This document shows, piece by piece, positions 1 through 12,358 of a DNA stretch of 64,000 bases. A program made the position numbers and the translations under genes. Every line of letters begins with the position of its first letter. The first letter of the stretch is position 1. The notes beneath the pieces are model-generated. The model saw only the letters and a program-made list of their open reading frames with translations. It ran no database searches and had not been told where the DNA came from. This stretch comes from Coniferiporia sulphurascens (lineage: Eukaryota; Basidiomycota; Agaricomycetes; Hymenochaetales; Hymenochaetaceae), in contig NBBA01000004.1 of assembly GCA_002794785.1 (NCBI GenBank), positions 2,046,001-2,110,000 on the forward strand, read 5' to 3'.

Positions 1-3000
1 CAAAATAAAACAAAAGACCCCTTTTGCATGTCAAGGCGGACAATGTGCTGCCACAACGCCGATTGCTCCGCTTTGGGGCTAGCGTCGAATACGTACCAGC
101 GTGGCTCAACTATCCGAGAATCAATCATCATCAATTTATTGTAGCCCCCCGCCTGTACTGCCCCCGGCCAGTTTTTGGTGCAGTTCGGCCTTTCGCCAGA
201 TCCGTCTTGTTGCGCCTGGGATGATGACACCAGTTGATAGCCTTGCGGCGTTCTCTCGCGCACCGCAGTGCGGCTACGAAATTACCTCTGCATCCTGACT
301 TCCGGCATGACAGAGAGATGACGGAAGAGGAAATACTAAAACTTCCTTAGGGCGCATCAGGGCGTCGCCCCGCCCTTGTGCGGTGTGCAGTGATTTGGGC
401 GCTATCCTCCGTATCTGCCACGCGGGAAACAGGACAGAGTCCGCCGTCTAAAGTACGTGCGCGCTCATCTCGATCTACGCGCATGAAACTCGACAACCAC
501 GTTCACTTGATAAACTCCGGCTCTGTGCAAGCAAGTAGTGTAAAATGTTACCCCTGGGCTAAGGGGCGCTTGGATTGCTTCGTGACGAGCCCCTCCTGCG
601 AAAAAGAACATACACAGTGTAAACAGACATTTGAACTTCACCGCCCGCCGGTCATCTTGGGGCAGTTTCATATTGGTTGATAAGAGCAAGCCGGTGACTG
701 GAGGTCCTCCCACGTTACGTCGCTCATTTTCCTCTATGGGATATAGCGTATTCGGAACGATTCATCATCATGCTTCTTGGTTCGAGGCTGTCTATTAGGG
801 AAGCCCGAGAATGAATCCATCATGATTTAAGAGATGAAGGATCAAACCATGTGAATGGCTTCTCGTCTATGGATCGCAACCCAAATATGTCACCTATATT
901 CGTGCCCTTCTCTTCCGCAGTTAGACTTGACCTCGAACCCTAATATCTTCTTACAGGGAAACGGCAGTCATGCTGTATGCATAATCATAGCCTTTCTGTG
1001 CTCTCTAAGTACGAGAAGAAGGTCGATTTGAATTACATGATGCTATGCGCTTTGCAAAAATGAAAGGGCAGTTTACACGTGGAGATTACGATTCAATCTC
1101 TCCCTTCTATCCTATGCTTTAGACGCTATCTTCGTCTCCGCGGACTCGGCACGCCACGCGATAGGCAAACATCATGGCCTAGCCAAAAAGGCTGCAAATC
1201 GACTTCTGGAAATGCATCGTTTCACGCACCGAATAGCGCTCCCCCATATAGACATTGATATTTGAAATAAAACAGGCTCCACTTCATTCACTCTTGCTTC
1301 TTCGTTCTTTTAGGCGCTGCACTTCTGAAATGCCGACGTTCTTCTCGCCAAGATGCGCCAGCTAGCTCCCAGACTTTCGGCTAAGAGCGTTGGAAAGTTT
1401 AAAAGTTTGGCCCTTTGGGTGCGAAAATACCTCCCGGGTGTAACGCTTCTTCGCGATTCTCCTTCCTCTCTGCGTGTTCTAGCGTCAACAATTACGGCAC
1501 CATAGAGGAGGAATTAGTTCCCATGATGCGCAGATGCGACGATCTGTACATACAAGAAACGTTCGGATACTCGACCGAACCATTTTGACATATTCCGCCT
1601 TTATTGATACCATATCCGCCGCCCAGCATTTATCAGGAATAGCAAATGCAGCTTCTAGTATTGCAAGTATTTGTTCCCGAGATCGGACCCCAAGGACTTC
1701 AAGGTCTGGGCTGGGAGCTTCCGCGTGGCCGGAACATTGATACTGAATATCTTAGCCCTTACCGTATTTCGAATCATGAAGGGAGAGGGATGGATTGATC
1801 CAATGTATGAGATGCTTAGGCCCGTCCCTTGCAAGAACTGTGTTCTCATGTAGGAATTATTGCTGAAACATGGAAACCGGTTCGAGCGCGCGCTCAACAC
1901 CGGAGAACTGACACTGGCGGTCAGAGACCCGAATGGCGACTGCGACGCCGATTCGGCCCAATGTCCAAGAATCCTAGAGGTATCTCACCTCTATGGTCCC
2001 TCGAAACGGAAATTCGCCTGCGCGAGTATGATTCTTCTTCTATTTCCGGTGGCTCTTGATTTCAGCAGTGTCTTGAAACGAGCAAGCACATTCCGCGGTC
2101 CTTCGCCTCGATAGCCACCGGCAGCTCGGGAGTTAAAGGGCTCGCTCGGCGATGATCCCGACGATGCAGGGTGCGTGAGACCTTTTAATGGTACATACAA
2201 TAGCAAGCCGCGAACGTACCGCATGCATTTTTGATCGATCGGGCATACATTGCGTCTGTTCCTAGGACGCGAACTCCCGCAACTGCGATGCGTGTCTTCC
2301 CTGCATCAAAGTCCCCCTGTATTAACATTTCTTAAGCAAAGCGTCGCCGCGCCGTTGGCGCATTTTGGCGCCTTAGACAAAATGTAGCAGGCACAAATCG
2401 GTGAGTTCTTCCCGAACAGATGTGCCGATGCATCCTCTGAATCCCGGTTCAACGTCTTGATACACTTTCGGAAAGGAGCGTGCACATTTTTATTCCCCGA
2501 GTTACCTTATTCCACATGGAACATGATTAACCTGGTAGTGATCGGCGCCGGTGATCTCAAATGAGGGAAGTGCCCTAATCAGTCATAACGGCTGGTAGGG
2601 TGTCTGGCCGCAAGCGAGAAGCAAGAGTGAAGACGTTAAGGGAGCGAAAGGGGGGGGCGAGGCCAAAAAGGAGAGAGGGTTACAAGGATGTGTCGTTCCC
2701 GATGGGACTTGTGCGGCCTAGGAAGACTGAGTGTGAACCTTCACTGGGTCTAATCTTAGCTTGATGTAAACCTTATTGTAAGGCAACGGGTCAGGATGGA
2801 TCAAAAAGGCCTTTTCCGGGGAGGGTCGTTGAATGACGAAATGTTGCGTAGAACCATCAAGGCGGCTACGTTAGCTTTGGACGTGAGGGGTACCGGCAGA
2901 GTCGGACATACACGGGCATAGGTGTAAAACTTCAACTATTAACCTAATTAGGACTCCGCTTCAATACACAAGGTTAATACCCTACATTTGTGCAGTGATG

Positions 3001-5042
3001 ATAAAACTGAGTGAACTGGCCTTTTTCGTACGAATAGACACTGGGTCTTGCAGACTGTGAGAGATATTGAGGTAGGCTGCTTCTGACAGTCCCTGCCAAT
3101 GGCCCGGGTGGATAGGGGCTCGGAATAGTGCAAAAGATAATAATAAATTTCACAGCTTTCCCCCTTTAAAAAAGCCCGGTGACCACCGTGACCGTTCAAT
3201 CTAATACTAACAGCCGGCCTGAAGTATGAGGCCGTCATCGTGTGTCGCCTCTGCCTCCAAACTAGACAAGCGTGAACGGATCCCTCTTGCTATACATAGC
3301 CTGAGTGGAGTCTCGTTATTTCCTCATCGAGCGGAACGAGCTCGCGACTAAGCGGCCGACATTCTCGAAGCATGGGTGATAAGGCGGGAAGTAGTGAGAA
3401 ACATCTCTCCAACTTCAGAGCTAGACGCATTTACGGCGCACGTAAGATGACAACCTTAATGGATTCGTGCTAGCATAGTATGCTTCAAATTCACCCTGAG
3501 TAATTAAACGCAATCTTTCCCCGGAGCCCCAATGTGATTCAAGCGTACATTTTTTTAGCTCGCGGCCGTAAGACTCGGGAGCAGTGAGCGTAACCTGTAC
3601 ATCAATTCAGGTACTATGAGGGGGCATCGAAACGAGGCGGTCGTCTCGACGCGGTGATATCCTCCTCTCCAGCCGGGACACCTGGAGAAGAATCACACTT
3701 GATGGTGTGAATGTTTCAATGAAGAGGTCTTCAACACGTCTATTCAGTAACTCCACGCTCTCAGACCCAGATAGCCATTCGCAATTTTTGGAGTCCATTA
3801 TTAGCCTAAAAAGACGCTTAGGGCGGTGCCTGTCGGCGCATAACTATCAAGTACGAAGTCCCCCAGCCATCCATAGTGGGTTTTTTCATCAGACCCGCGG
3901 AGTTCGCGACTGGCCGCGATTCTGCAGCCTGTATTGGGGACTGCGCAGACTTCCACACCACGGACGTTTGCGAAACAGGAGCCATAAAATTAACACGCGG
4001 GCGCGTAAGTAGAAACATAGAGACTGGTGGACCTCATTCAGACTCGGGCTAAAGCTATTATCCCGCAAGGTCTTTTATTGTTCTTTACACGCTTCCATCG
4101 GCTCATTATGTCCCCGATCTCCCATACGTTGATGCTGGTATTCCCTTGAAGGCAGTACAATCTTCTCGCGTTTGGGTTTCGATTAGCGAGCGTCCCGCTG
4201 CGTAGTTTTTCTCATGCCGGGGTCGAAGGTGGCTGATTATAATGAAATGAAAGAATTCTCGACATCACCGCTGACAATGATTGTGACACTTAGTTTCAAG
4301 TTCATGCCTGGTTACTACAGAGAAGGCGAACTTTTTGGCCTTGGATATCAAAGGATCTGGATAAGGGTCAGCAATGATGAAGAAGTTGTGCTCGAAATAC
4401 GCATCTGGCACGACACGGCCTCAGCCGCGGTGTAAGGAGGCAGAGCTGAGCAAACTTGTTGGTTTAACCGCGGAGGACATGGATCACCCCCACCCCTATA
4501 TCTTACCAGCAATTCCTGTGGAGAGGCGGAAGTAAAGGGTCAACTCTCAGGGTCCTCAGCAGATTAAAGTGGTAAGGCGTTCTTGCAGACCATGTGGAAA
4601 GTTTCGTAACCATGCTTAGTGCTAGCGCTTCAACACAGTCGACCCCGCCCAGCGCGGCGGTTATGAATCCTCTCAACTGAGCATTCGTTAGAGAGAACTG
4701 TCCGCAAGTTTGAAATTTTAAGAAAAACAAATTCATGCCCCCCGGACGCGTAAGCTGATGGACTAATTGACAGACCCACAGCGGACAAGGCATGCCCAAT
4801 CGCTGTACGCGCGGGGTGGAAGGACGTTGAGGTATGGTGGATCGCAGCAGGTAGCTACAATGTAGCAGACACAAGATAAGGCGAAAATATAACACGCAAT
4901 TCTGAAGACGAGCGATGGAGCCGGAAAGCAAACACGATAGCGGCGGTACACAAGACAGAAACGAAAGGGAAGATAGCGAGACAATATAGGCGAGCCTGCA
5001 GACTTCTAAGCATCGACATTGGGTCTTAGGGACAGATTGTTT
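1..5042. other. Gene-free stretch
   Basis: I see no supportable gene here. Open frames are short (the longest is 142 codons, 4503-4931 on the minus strand), do not chain through plausible introns, and translate to compositions without recognisable motifs. No tRNA, tandem repeat or terminal inverted repeat was found by eye. Five kilobases without a gene is long for a compact basidiomycete genome, so decayed transposon sequence is possible, but nothing in the sequence shows it. Confidence 0.5.
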
Positions 5043-7974
5043 CTAAACACCGTATGGGCCCGTCCATTCGTCAGACGCCTCAAAATGTGGTTTCCTCGGC
5101 CTGAAATCGGAAGATGAAGGCTTGGCAGGTGCGGTAACAGTAGAACGCCGCCTTTTCCTACCCCCCACGAGTGGCAGAGGCGATCCAACAATGAAATACT
5201 TCTCAATGGGTGGCTTTCGCGGGCGAGAGGTCGATGGAACCGGCTGCAGCGTGCCAGAAGCAGACAGCACGAGCGAGTCGATGGACGTCTGTGTTGGGGA
5301 AGTCGCTGCTTGTGCGTGAGCCGCGGGTTGTCCAACCTTTTTATACTTATAAGCAGAATAAGTTCACAAATCATAGAATTGTAACTTTTAGATTACTCAC
5401 ATTCTCCAGTTCTGGCAGCCCTCTCCAGCTAGCAATGGCTTCACAAAACCGAACCACAGCCCGCTCGATGGGTTCGCTAGGAAATTTGTACGCTAGGTCT
5501 TCAAAATGTGTAGACAGATCAGGTGTCGATTGAGGCACCGTCAGGAACTGTCCGCAGTCATTGACATTTGCCATCCCCTTATATAAAAAGAACAGACTCA
5601 CTTCGGATATTCGTTCTAGCATCTCAATCTCATATGCTGCTTCGGGACCATCGCTCACTCGCACCTGCCTGCAGAGATTGGGGAACAAAATTTTCGCTGC
5701 GTCAAGCAGCGAAGGACAATCGTCTGGATCGAGATGAATAAACTCGTCCTCATCCGGCTCTGTAACGAGTTTTGATCAAACGTTGAGATCCTCTGACACC
5801 ACAACTGACTGACCTTTTGCGTTTGGAATAGACGGACCAAGTCCCAGTCCAACGCCGAGGAGGCATTCCATTCCGGCTGGACCTTTCCAACCGCGACTGA
5901 GGTATCCCTCTAAAACTGCACGCGTCAATAGCCCAGCAAGGATCCCATACCACTCGTGGGTAGGGCGGAAGGAGAGAGAGAGCAAGTAGGGTGAAGACGT
6001 ATCAGAAGTCTTAAGCGCGGATGCCCGATTCGTCTGTCCTTGTACACTACCGCTGTCGCCATCCCCGTCCCGATCCCTTTCCTCTTCCGACTCGCGTCCA
6101 GCGGACGAGCTAGGTCGCTTGTCTCCCGCTCGCGTTGTCTCATCCTCCTTTTCCTTCGCCTCGCGGCCGAGCTCAACAGCGACGAGAGCACTGAGGCGTA
6201 TGAAGCGGGGGATGAGTTCCGCAAGCTGGCCACCCACAGCACATAGTCCGACATCCTTTGTGTTCGGGTGGGAAGTCGTGTGATACAGGACCTTACGCCG
6301 ACGAAGCACAGTCCCTTCCACGCCTGGGCCTGCTAGTCCAGCACCAATGCCTGCCCCAGTTTTCCACGAGGCAAGTCCAGTAGCCATCGCGCCGCCGCCG
6401 GGGGACTTTGATTTGCCATTACTTCCGAGCATGATAGCCGAGCGTTGTTGGATAGGGCTTCTGGGCGAGGCCCCACTCGCATAAAGAGAGGGGCCAGAGC
6501 CTGCTGTCAGTGCGGGGGCTTGTGCAGGGGCACAGATCTGACATGTGTGATGCAAATGACGAGGACAACGAAGAGAGGGGGGCGAGTTTGCGGTGGCCGG
6601 GTCGGTCCCAGCATCGTATAGGTTGAGTGTACGTCCCGTTGCTCTTCTAGGACGGGGTGCTATGAATGAGACCTGGAAGTGTTTACGTGAGCAATCCATT
6701 TTCAAATGGAAGAAGGTTACAGTTCATTCAAGGTGAACAGCGAGACCAAGAAACGGATAACGATTCTCGGGCAGAAGATTACAAGACGATTCCGAGACAT
6801 CGATTCCCTGTCCAGAATTCTGTACACGTTCCGTCATCCCCCTTTATGCTCGATACAGGAGGTGTGCACTAATATACTATGGACAATGGGAAAAACGTAC
6901 CTGAGGAGCAGACGTTCCGGGCGAGATTATTGGAGGAAGGATGTCTGTGGTGGGATTCGCATTCGATCGAGTGAAAGATGAAAAGCTAGGCAACGACGTT
7001 CCACTGGCCACATGACGTTCAGAATCCAGGGTAAAGCTTGCAATAGCTGCCAAGGGGAGAAGACAGTTTGGGAGCCCGCTCTCGAGCGAGTCGTCGTCCC
7101 GTCGGTAGCTTCTGCCGGCCGGGTTGGGCGGAGGTAATGAGATGGATGTTGGTGTGGATCTATTCGCATTTGAAACTGGCGCTACCTGTGGAGTACTTGA
7201 TGGTGTCTGTGCGTTGCGCGCCTGATAAGCTGGCGTGTTCGATGAACGCGGAGACAGTGGCGTTGGTATATCGCGTGCAAAAAGATCATTCACAAGCGTG
7301 CTCAAAAAGAGACGGAGACGGACTCCATTGGGGAAGAAATGCTCGCCTACACCGTGAATAGCTGGCGGCGTCCGCGGTCCATCCTCGTCGGAATATGGTG
7401 GCTGTACCTCGGGAGGCTGGTCAAGCATCGCGATAAGCACCTTCTCCACGCCATCCGCACGGAGACGAAGCGCATGAGCGAGCGGAAGCTTCTGCATAGC
7501 CTCGTGTTCATCCTCTGCCGGAGAACGCTCGTTCCTTTCGTGGTCCTTCGCACCAAACTTTATGTTAAGAACATCCTCGCCATCGCTCATTGCGTCCTGG
7601 TCCGCCGATACAACTGAGGTAACCTCCTTATCGATATCCATCGCCACCACCGCGCTTGCGGGACTCTCTCCAATGTCTGAGAGAGCCTCTCCGTTGACAG
7701 ACATGCCGAGCTCCGCGCGCGCCTGTTGTAAGCGCGTACGCCCATGGACCCACAGGAGATGGTCGAGAATGAGTGTCCGAGTAGATTTCTCGCGTGGCGG
7801 GATCGAGTGAAGGTGGTGCGCATGCTTGTGAGCAGGGGCCTTGAACGTTGGCGCCGTTGCGCCTACTCCTGGTCTCAGGCGAGTGCTAATTTGCGGAGAC
7901 GATGGTGCCGAATAGGTATACGACGCCGGGCCTGGGGCTGTCGGCAGCGACGAAGATGGCGTTGCCAAAGCCAT
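5043..7974 (-). CDS. Hypothetical protein, 843 aa, five exons
   Basis: Function unknown. Five exons join in phase: 7974-6901, 6672-5814, 5759-5602, 5547-5401 and 5336-5043, with gt...ag introns of 228, 54, 54 and 64 nt. The N-terminal third is Ser/Pro-rich, followed by an LRADGVEKVLIAMLDQPPE segment and NGVRLRLFLSTLVNDLFARD. The middle has a Cys/His patch (CPRHLHHTCQIC) and a disordered Asp/Glu/Arg run. The last third looks folded (RPTHEWYGILAGLLTRAVLE; FEDLAYKFPSEPIERAVVRF) and ends in a basic Ser/Pro tail. No signal peptide or membrane segment is seen. The start at 7974 is the first ATG of the open frame; an upstream exon cannot be excluded. The mix of conserved-looking blocks and disorder suggests a nuclear or scaffold protein, which is inference only. 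Confidence 0.7.
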
Positions 7975-10742
7975 TGGTGTTTGAGCTCAAATCTCCCGAG
8001 CTCGCTGTTGAACGCGATGCGGGGTGGGACTGGTGTTCATTGTCGAAATGGTCTCGCGTACAAATGCGTCCAAAATAGGAAGGTGGTTTACGCACGTTCA
8101 TCATGCGACACCTACAAAAAGCTTTGATATTCTACAAAATCCATAAAGAAAAGATAAGTAATACTGAGTAGTGTTAGTCTTGAAATTTCATAATTTGAAG
8201 GATAAGCATTATTTACTTGTATTCACTCGCATTTATTCCGCACCACGCTTCCTGAGAAAAAAATAAGAATGGAATCATTTCGGAATGGAGTCATCTCGAC
8301 ATGTACTCTGTCTTTGATCTCTCCTGAGTTCCATTTTTCGTTATTTATTGGAGGGAGAAGCTTGCCCTCCCCTAGAACAAAAATCACGTGATACTCGTGT
8401 GAGGGTGAGCAGGTATGCCTCTGTTGTGAGGACCTGCACTCAGTCCCGCCATCCGCTTAGCCCTCGTTTTCGAACGTCTGTATATCGTGGGGGCCGGGAT
8501 ATTAACTAATGTTCGTGACTAGCTACTGCTTACCCGAGGTAAGCCGCAAGCGTCGGATAGACCACGACAGCAAAGTCACGTGTAGCGACGCGATCGATCA
8601 ACGCGTTGTTTGCTGTCTCTTTGGCGCGCCACATAGCGGGGCCACGAGCGAGAATCAAGGCAGGATCATCGTCGTTTTTGTGGCAGTAGCATAGCCTCTC
8701 CCTTACAGGCCACGCAAACCCAAATGCTTCTTAGGGATCGGCGCGTTGCAGCTCCGACTAAACATCCTACGCAAATCACGCTTCTCGGCCAAGTGAGCCC
8801 TAAAAGCATTCGGAGGAGTTATAGCGCAGTAAAGGATCTTAGGAGATTCACTGTATCAAATAGAACGAATGCGACACATTGAAATACAGACAGTGGGTTA
8901 TGGTCCCCATGGATAAAATATTTACTTGAGAAAAGGGTACAAGGGGACGGCACCGTCGCTAACAGTGGAATCATAATACCACGAAAAATTAAAACACTGT
9001 AGCAAGAATCTCGCATGCGACCCTGTAATACTTTCACTTTAATCAATAAAATTTCCCTTTCCCAATTTCACGTTCAATTAATTAGTCGTCAGAGGAGCTG
9101 GTGCTTCATACGTAGTATGTTGATGCAAACTATCGAATATTTAAGCTAGGGTAGCAATATGATGTACAGTATACGAGTCTAGACCGGCTCTCTGAATTAG
9201 CCGTGCAAGGGACTTCATATCTGGTAGACGTACAATGTGTGCCAAATTCGGCCGTAGCACGTGTTATTTGAATTGATAAATAAAGGTCCGAATTGTTTCA
9301 TCTGTCCGCAGAGGAGAGGTGTATTCTTAATCACAGCATACACTTCAGGGGCTTGATCCACTGTGTAAAATGCGCCGATGACCCTAGATGACCTAATTTA
9401 GGGTGGAAACTGAGGCAACAGCTTTCTAAAAAACCAGATCTCCGTCATTAAGAATAAATGCTCTGGACCGGCGGATACCGCGACGGTGCCTACCAACCCA
9501 AACAATTTGTATTAGGGAGACCACACATAATTTGATGAACAGTTGCGCCACTCCAAGTTCCCCTGACCAACGTCATAATGTCAGCCGCATCTTGGGAGAC
9601 TTGATGTCCCGGGGCTCGGACACTCATCGACCGTCTTCATCGGATAGTACTACTGTTGGTCGCTGTCAGGCTGAATTCGTTTATGCGCGCATTCGCGATG
9701 CTATGAATAACGCTCGCCTACTTAAGGAGATACGGTTCTGTTAAGAGACGGCATTTATAGATGTCGCAGCGATGTGCTACGATTAAAGTTAATGGCCATT
9801 GAAATGATCTGTGAACAATGTGATGCGGAGATCACGGGCGTCGGCTCTGTTCAGATGAGCGGTGTTCTCGACTCGAAGGATGTATCCAGGGTTATTGAGG
9901 TCTCGATATACTGCGCGAACATATTCGTCTCCGTCCATTGGTTGAAAATAATCTGTCACTAGCATGAGAGGGCTGGGTGACCTGCCCAATCAAAGTGATG
10001 AGTGCAAGAATGATTCTATGCAAACCCACCGGAGACAGATATTTGACTCATATTAGCGCCGGGCGGAAGCGACATTGAGATTGTAGAAAGGAGACATTTG
10101 ACAGGTGGCCGGCAGGCAGAATGGGCGCCGTGACGAATCATCACCCGGCAAAGACACCGGACTGACTGAATCTCCCTGGGCTGTTTGTCCATTTAACTTT
10201 TGAGCGGTGATGGCAGACTATAACTGGACTTACCATCGGCCTCAGTGAGAAAGAATCGATACGTTTTTCCGCAGATGGTAATAACCAGCTCCCTTGCGTG
10301 CTATTTTTATTTTGACGCTCCGATCTATACGGGAAATAAAAATCATTGCGCTGAAGACATATAGCTTTCCTGAAACTGGTGCAAATCCTTGTGTGCGTTG
10401 TACCCACGACGGGTACCTTTTCCTCGCAATTTTGACGTAATTCAAATTGTCTGAATACTGCAAACGCCGTCGCACTGAGTGATTTCCCGTGATGTATGTC
10501 AGGTTATTCCCTCGTCGGCCTCACGTGCGAAGTTACGGAATAAGGCCCGGTCTCCCGTTGGAGGCTTTTGAATGGGCACAATCCATTGTGCCTATCCTCG
10601 GGGCTGACTCACGGTGGCGATCTCTGAAACACATCCTCAGGGCAGCTCACGGTGGGCGGGATTATGGAGAAATCCTCGCACTCGCCGAAGAATGCAGAGT
10701 CCTTAGTGTGACACCCTTCCGGCATCGAGGTATGACCTAGGG
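7975..10742. other. Intergenic, no gene seen
   Basis: About 2.8 kb without a gene I can support. The part next to 7974 must hold the promoter of the hypothetical gene, and the perfect palindrome ATCACGTGAT lies at 8383-8392. The rest has only short unrelated open frames. Confidence 0.5.
8383..8392. promoter_or_regulatory. ATCACGTGAT palindrome (E-box core)
   Basis: A perfect 10-bp palindrome about 410 bp upstream of the start at 7974. CACGTG is the core bound by fungal bHLH factors such as Cbf1 and Pho4. The identical 10-mer lies upstream of the Yvc1-like gene (61239-61248), and CACGTGAT sits in the divergent promoter near 38232. The role is inferred from motif and position only. Confidence 0.35.
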
Positions 10743-10749
10743 TATAAAA
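10743..10749 (+). promoter_or_regulatory. TATA box
   Basis: TATAAAA, 84 bp before the ATG at 10833 of the small secreted peptide. The spacing leaves room for transcription to start about 30 bp downstream and a 5' leader of about 55 nt. It also argues that the upstream in-frame ATG at 10749, which overlaps the box, is not the start. Confidence 0.5.
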
Positions 10750-10832
10750 TGCCTCGTATGCAGAGGATAGGTTTCTTCATCAGCCAAAGCTCGCAGATAC
10801 CTCACTCGGTCCCCAAAGTCGTTCTCGTTACC

Positions 10833-10991
10833 ATGAACTTCTCCAAACTCTCCGTCTGCGTCGTTGCTGTTTTCGCGGGCCTCGTCGCGGCCAACCCTGT
10901 TGCCCAGCCTACCGTCTCGCCCATCTGCGACATTGTATGCATTCCGGGAGTGACTATTAGCGCGCCCGCCGCTGGATGCCACTGCCCATGA
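10833..10991 (+). CDS. Small secreted cysteine-rich peptide, 52 aa
   Basis: The ATG at 10833 opens a typical secretory signal: MNFSK, then the hydrophobic stretch LSVCVVAVFAGLVAA, with probable cleavage just before NPVAQP. The mature part is about 32 residues with four cysteines (ICDIVCIPG, then GCHCP at the end). Such peptides are common in basidiomycete secretomes as effectors or signalling peptides; no family was recognised. The stop TGA is followed after one base by a good intron (10993-11051). After splicing, the same frame past the TGA stays open for 20 more codons with two further cysteines (VPTCGDTNRYCG) before another TGA. The gene may therefore be a truncated allele of a six-cysteine peptide. 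The ATG at 10749 is in frame but overlaps the TATA box. Confidence 0.6.
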   Translation: MNFSKLSVCVVAVFAGLVAANPVAQPTVSPICDIVCIPGVTISAPAAGCHCP

Positions 10992-10992
10992 G

Positions 10993-11051
10993 GTGAGCTG
11001 GCGGATGCCTCATCAAATAATAAGAGCGTGCTTACTGAACAAAAAGTATAG
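10993..11051 (+). other. Probable intron directly after the stop codon
   Basis: A 59-nt segment starting gtgagc and ending gtatag, with a ttactgac-like branch site (cttactgaac) about 11 nt before the 3' end. It begins one base after the TGA of the small peptide. An intron here would be in the 3'UTR as the sequence stands. Confidence 0.55.
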
Positions 11052-12358
11052 CTGAATTCGTCCCAACTTGTGGTGACACCAATAGATACTGCGGCATCCA
11101 TAATACGATTTGGTGATCGGGTATTGAAAGAGGAGACACATTCGCTTCATGTCCTTCGGCTGTGTTTGTACATAGGGGTCGCATTAATGTCTTTATGATG
11201 TGTTTGTAAACGCAGCTCCGAACGCAGTTCCAATAGAAGACTCCACGACGCGTCCCACTAATTGCGCCTGGAAGGTATCCAAAGACTCTGCTGAGTCCGC
11301 TCCGAGCCTTGGCTCGTTCAAACTTTGTGTTTGCAGTTTACTTCGACATCCCTAGTAAATCTTTTAAAAAAACCTCGAAATCGTCAAAGCTTGTAAAAAT
11401 GCACATCATTGAGCATTCGCAAAACGCGGGACGGACGCCGCAATATGATGAAATACCGCGACAATGTGCGGGGCCGGACGTTTACAAATTCGCCGCGTGG
11501 AAAATGCCCACGTCCCGGGCCAGTGGTGCCCTGGTGCCTGCTCGGTCCAGCGATTTTGATAATAACACACACCGGCACAATGATGAAATCGCACCAGAGG
11601 AAACAGCGCGCGGCATTCCAGACGTCCTAAGTTGTTCCAAAGATCCCAAAATTTGTGAAACGGGCCGGAAATATGCATTGGCCGCAGACCTACGTCAGTC
11701 CGGAGCGCGGTAAGAGATGGAGGGAAACTCAGCGTCGGGCGAGTGTCTCTAGTGGATTCTCTGCGAATTCCGACGACCGTTATTGGATGAGGTTGGCTGA
11801 ACAGACTTGCCGTTGGTGGCAGATACAATGTGATTATTGTACATGCGCTCTTAGGTTAGCGGGCACGTCCGGGTCCACGGAGCATAATGAGAGCTGGGGA
11901 CGGAGGCCTGCTAAGGGCCACAATTTGCGCAAGCTGAATTGACTTGATCCGTAGAATGAACGTCCAAATTCGCTTGAAGTGCCAAGGAGATAGACTCTAC
12001 GAGGTCCGCCCCCTCAATCTTAAGATAAACTTATCTACGAGGCTTTTAATTATCATTTAGTTTTCCCATCACCGTCTCATGTATTACCGCTTGAGATACT
12101 CCATTCAACGCAAGGTTTCTCCGGTAGCTTTGCACGCATGACGTCAAAAAAGGATTAACAGTACTAAATAATAGCAAACACATATCTTCAAAAACACGAA
12201 ACGAGGACAATCCTACAAACATCTGAACCTATTCATCACAGTTCATAGAGCACTCTGCAAATAGCCCTCGTCGCCCCCAAAAAAGCAGAAATTATCATAA
12301 AGTCGTTAGGCGAACAAAAAAGGGAATAAACTTTATCAGGCGTATGCGGCGTCGACAC
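11052..12358. other. Intergenic, no gene seen
   Basis: About 1.3 kb between the small peptide gene and the 3' end of the permease gene. Open frames at 11309-11713 (+) and 11406-11828 (-) overlap on opposite strands and carry no recognisable domain. The two genes converge here, so 3'UTRs are expected at both ends. Confidence 0.45.
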
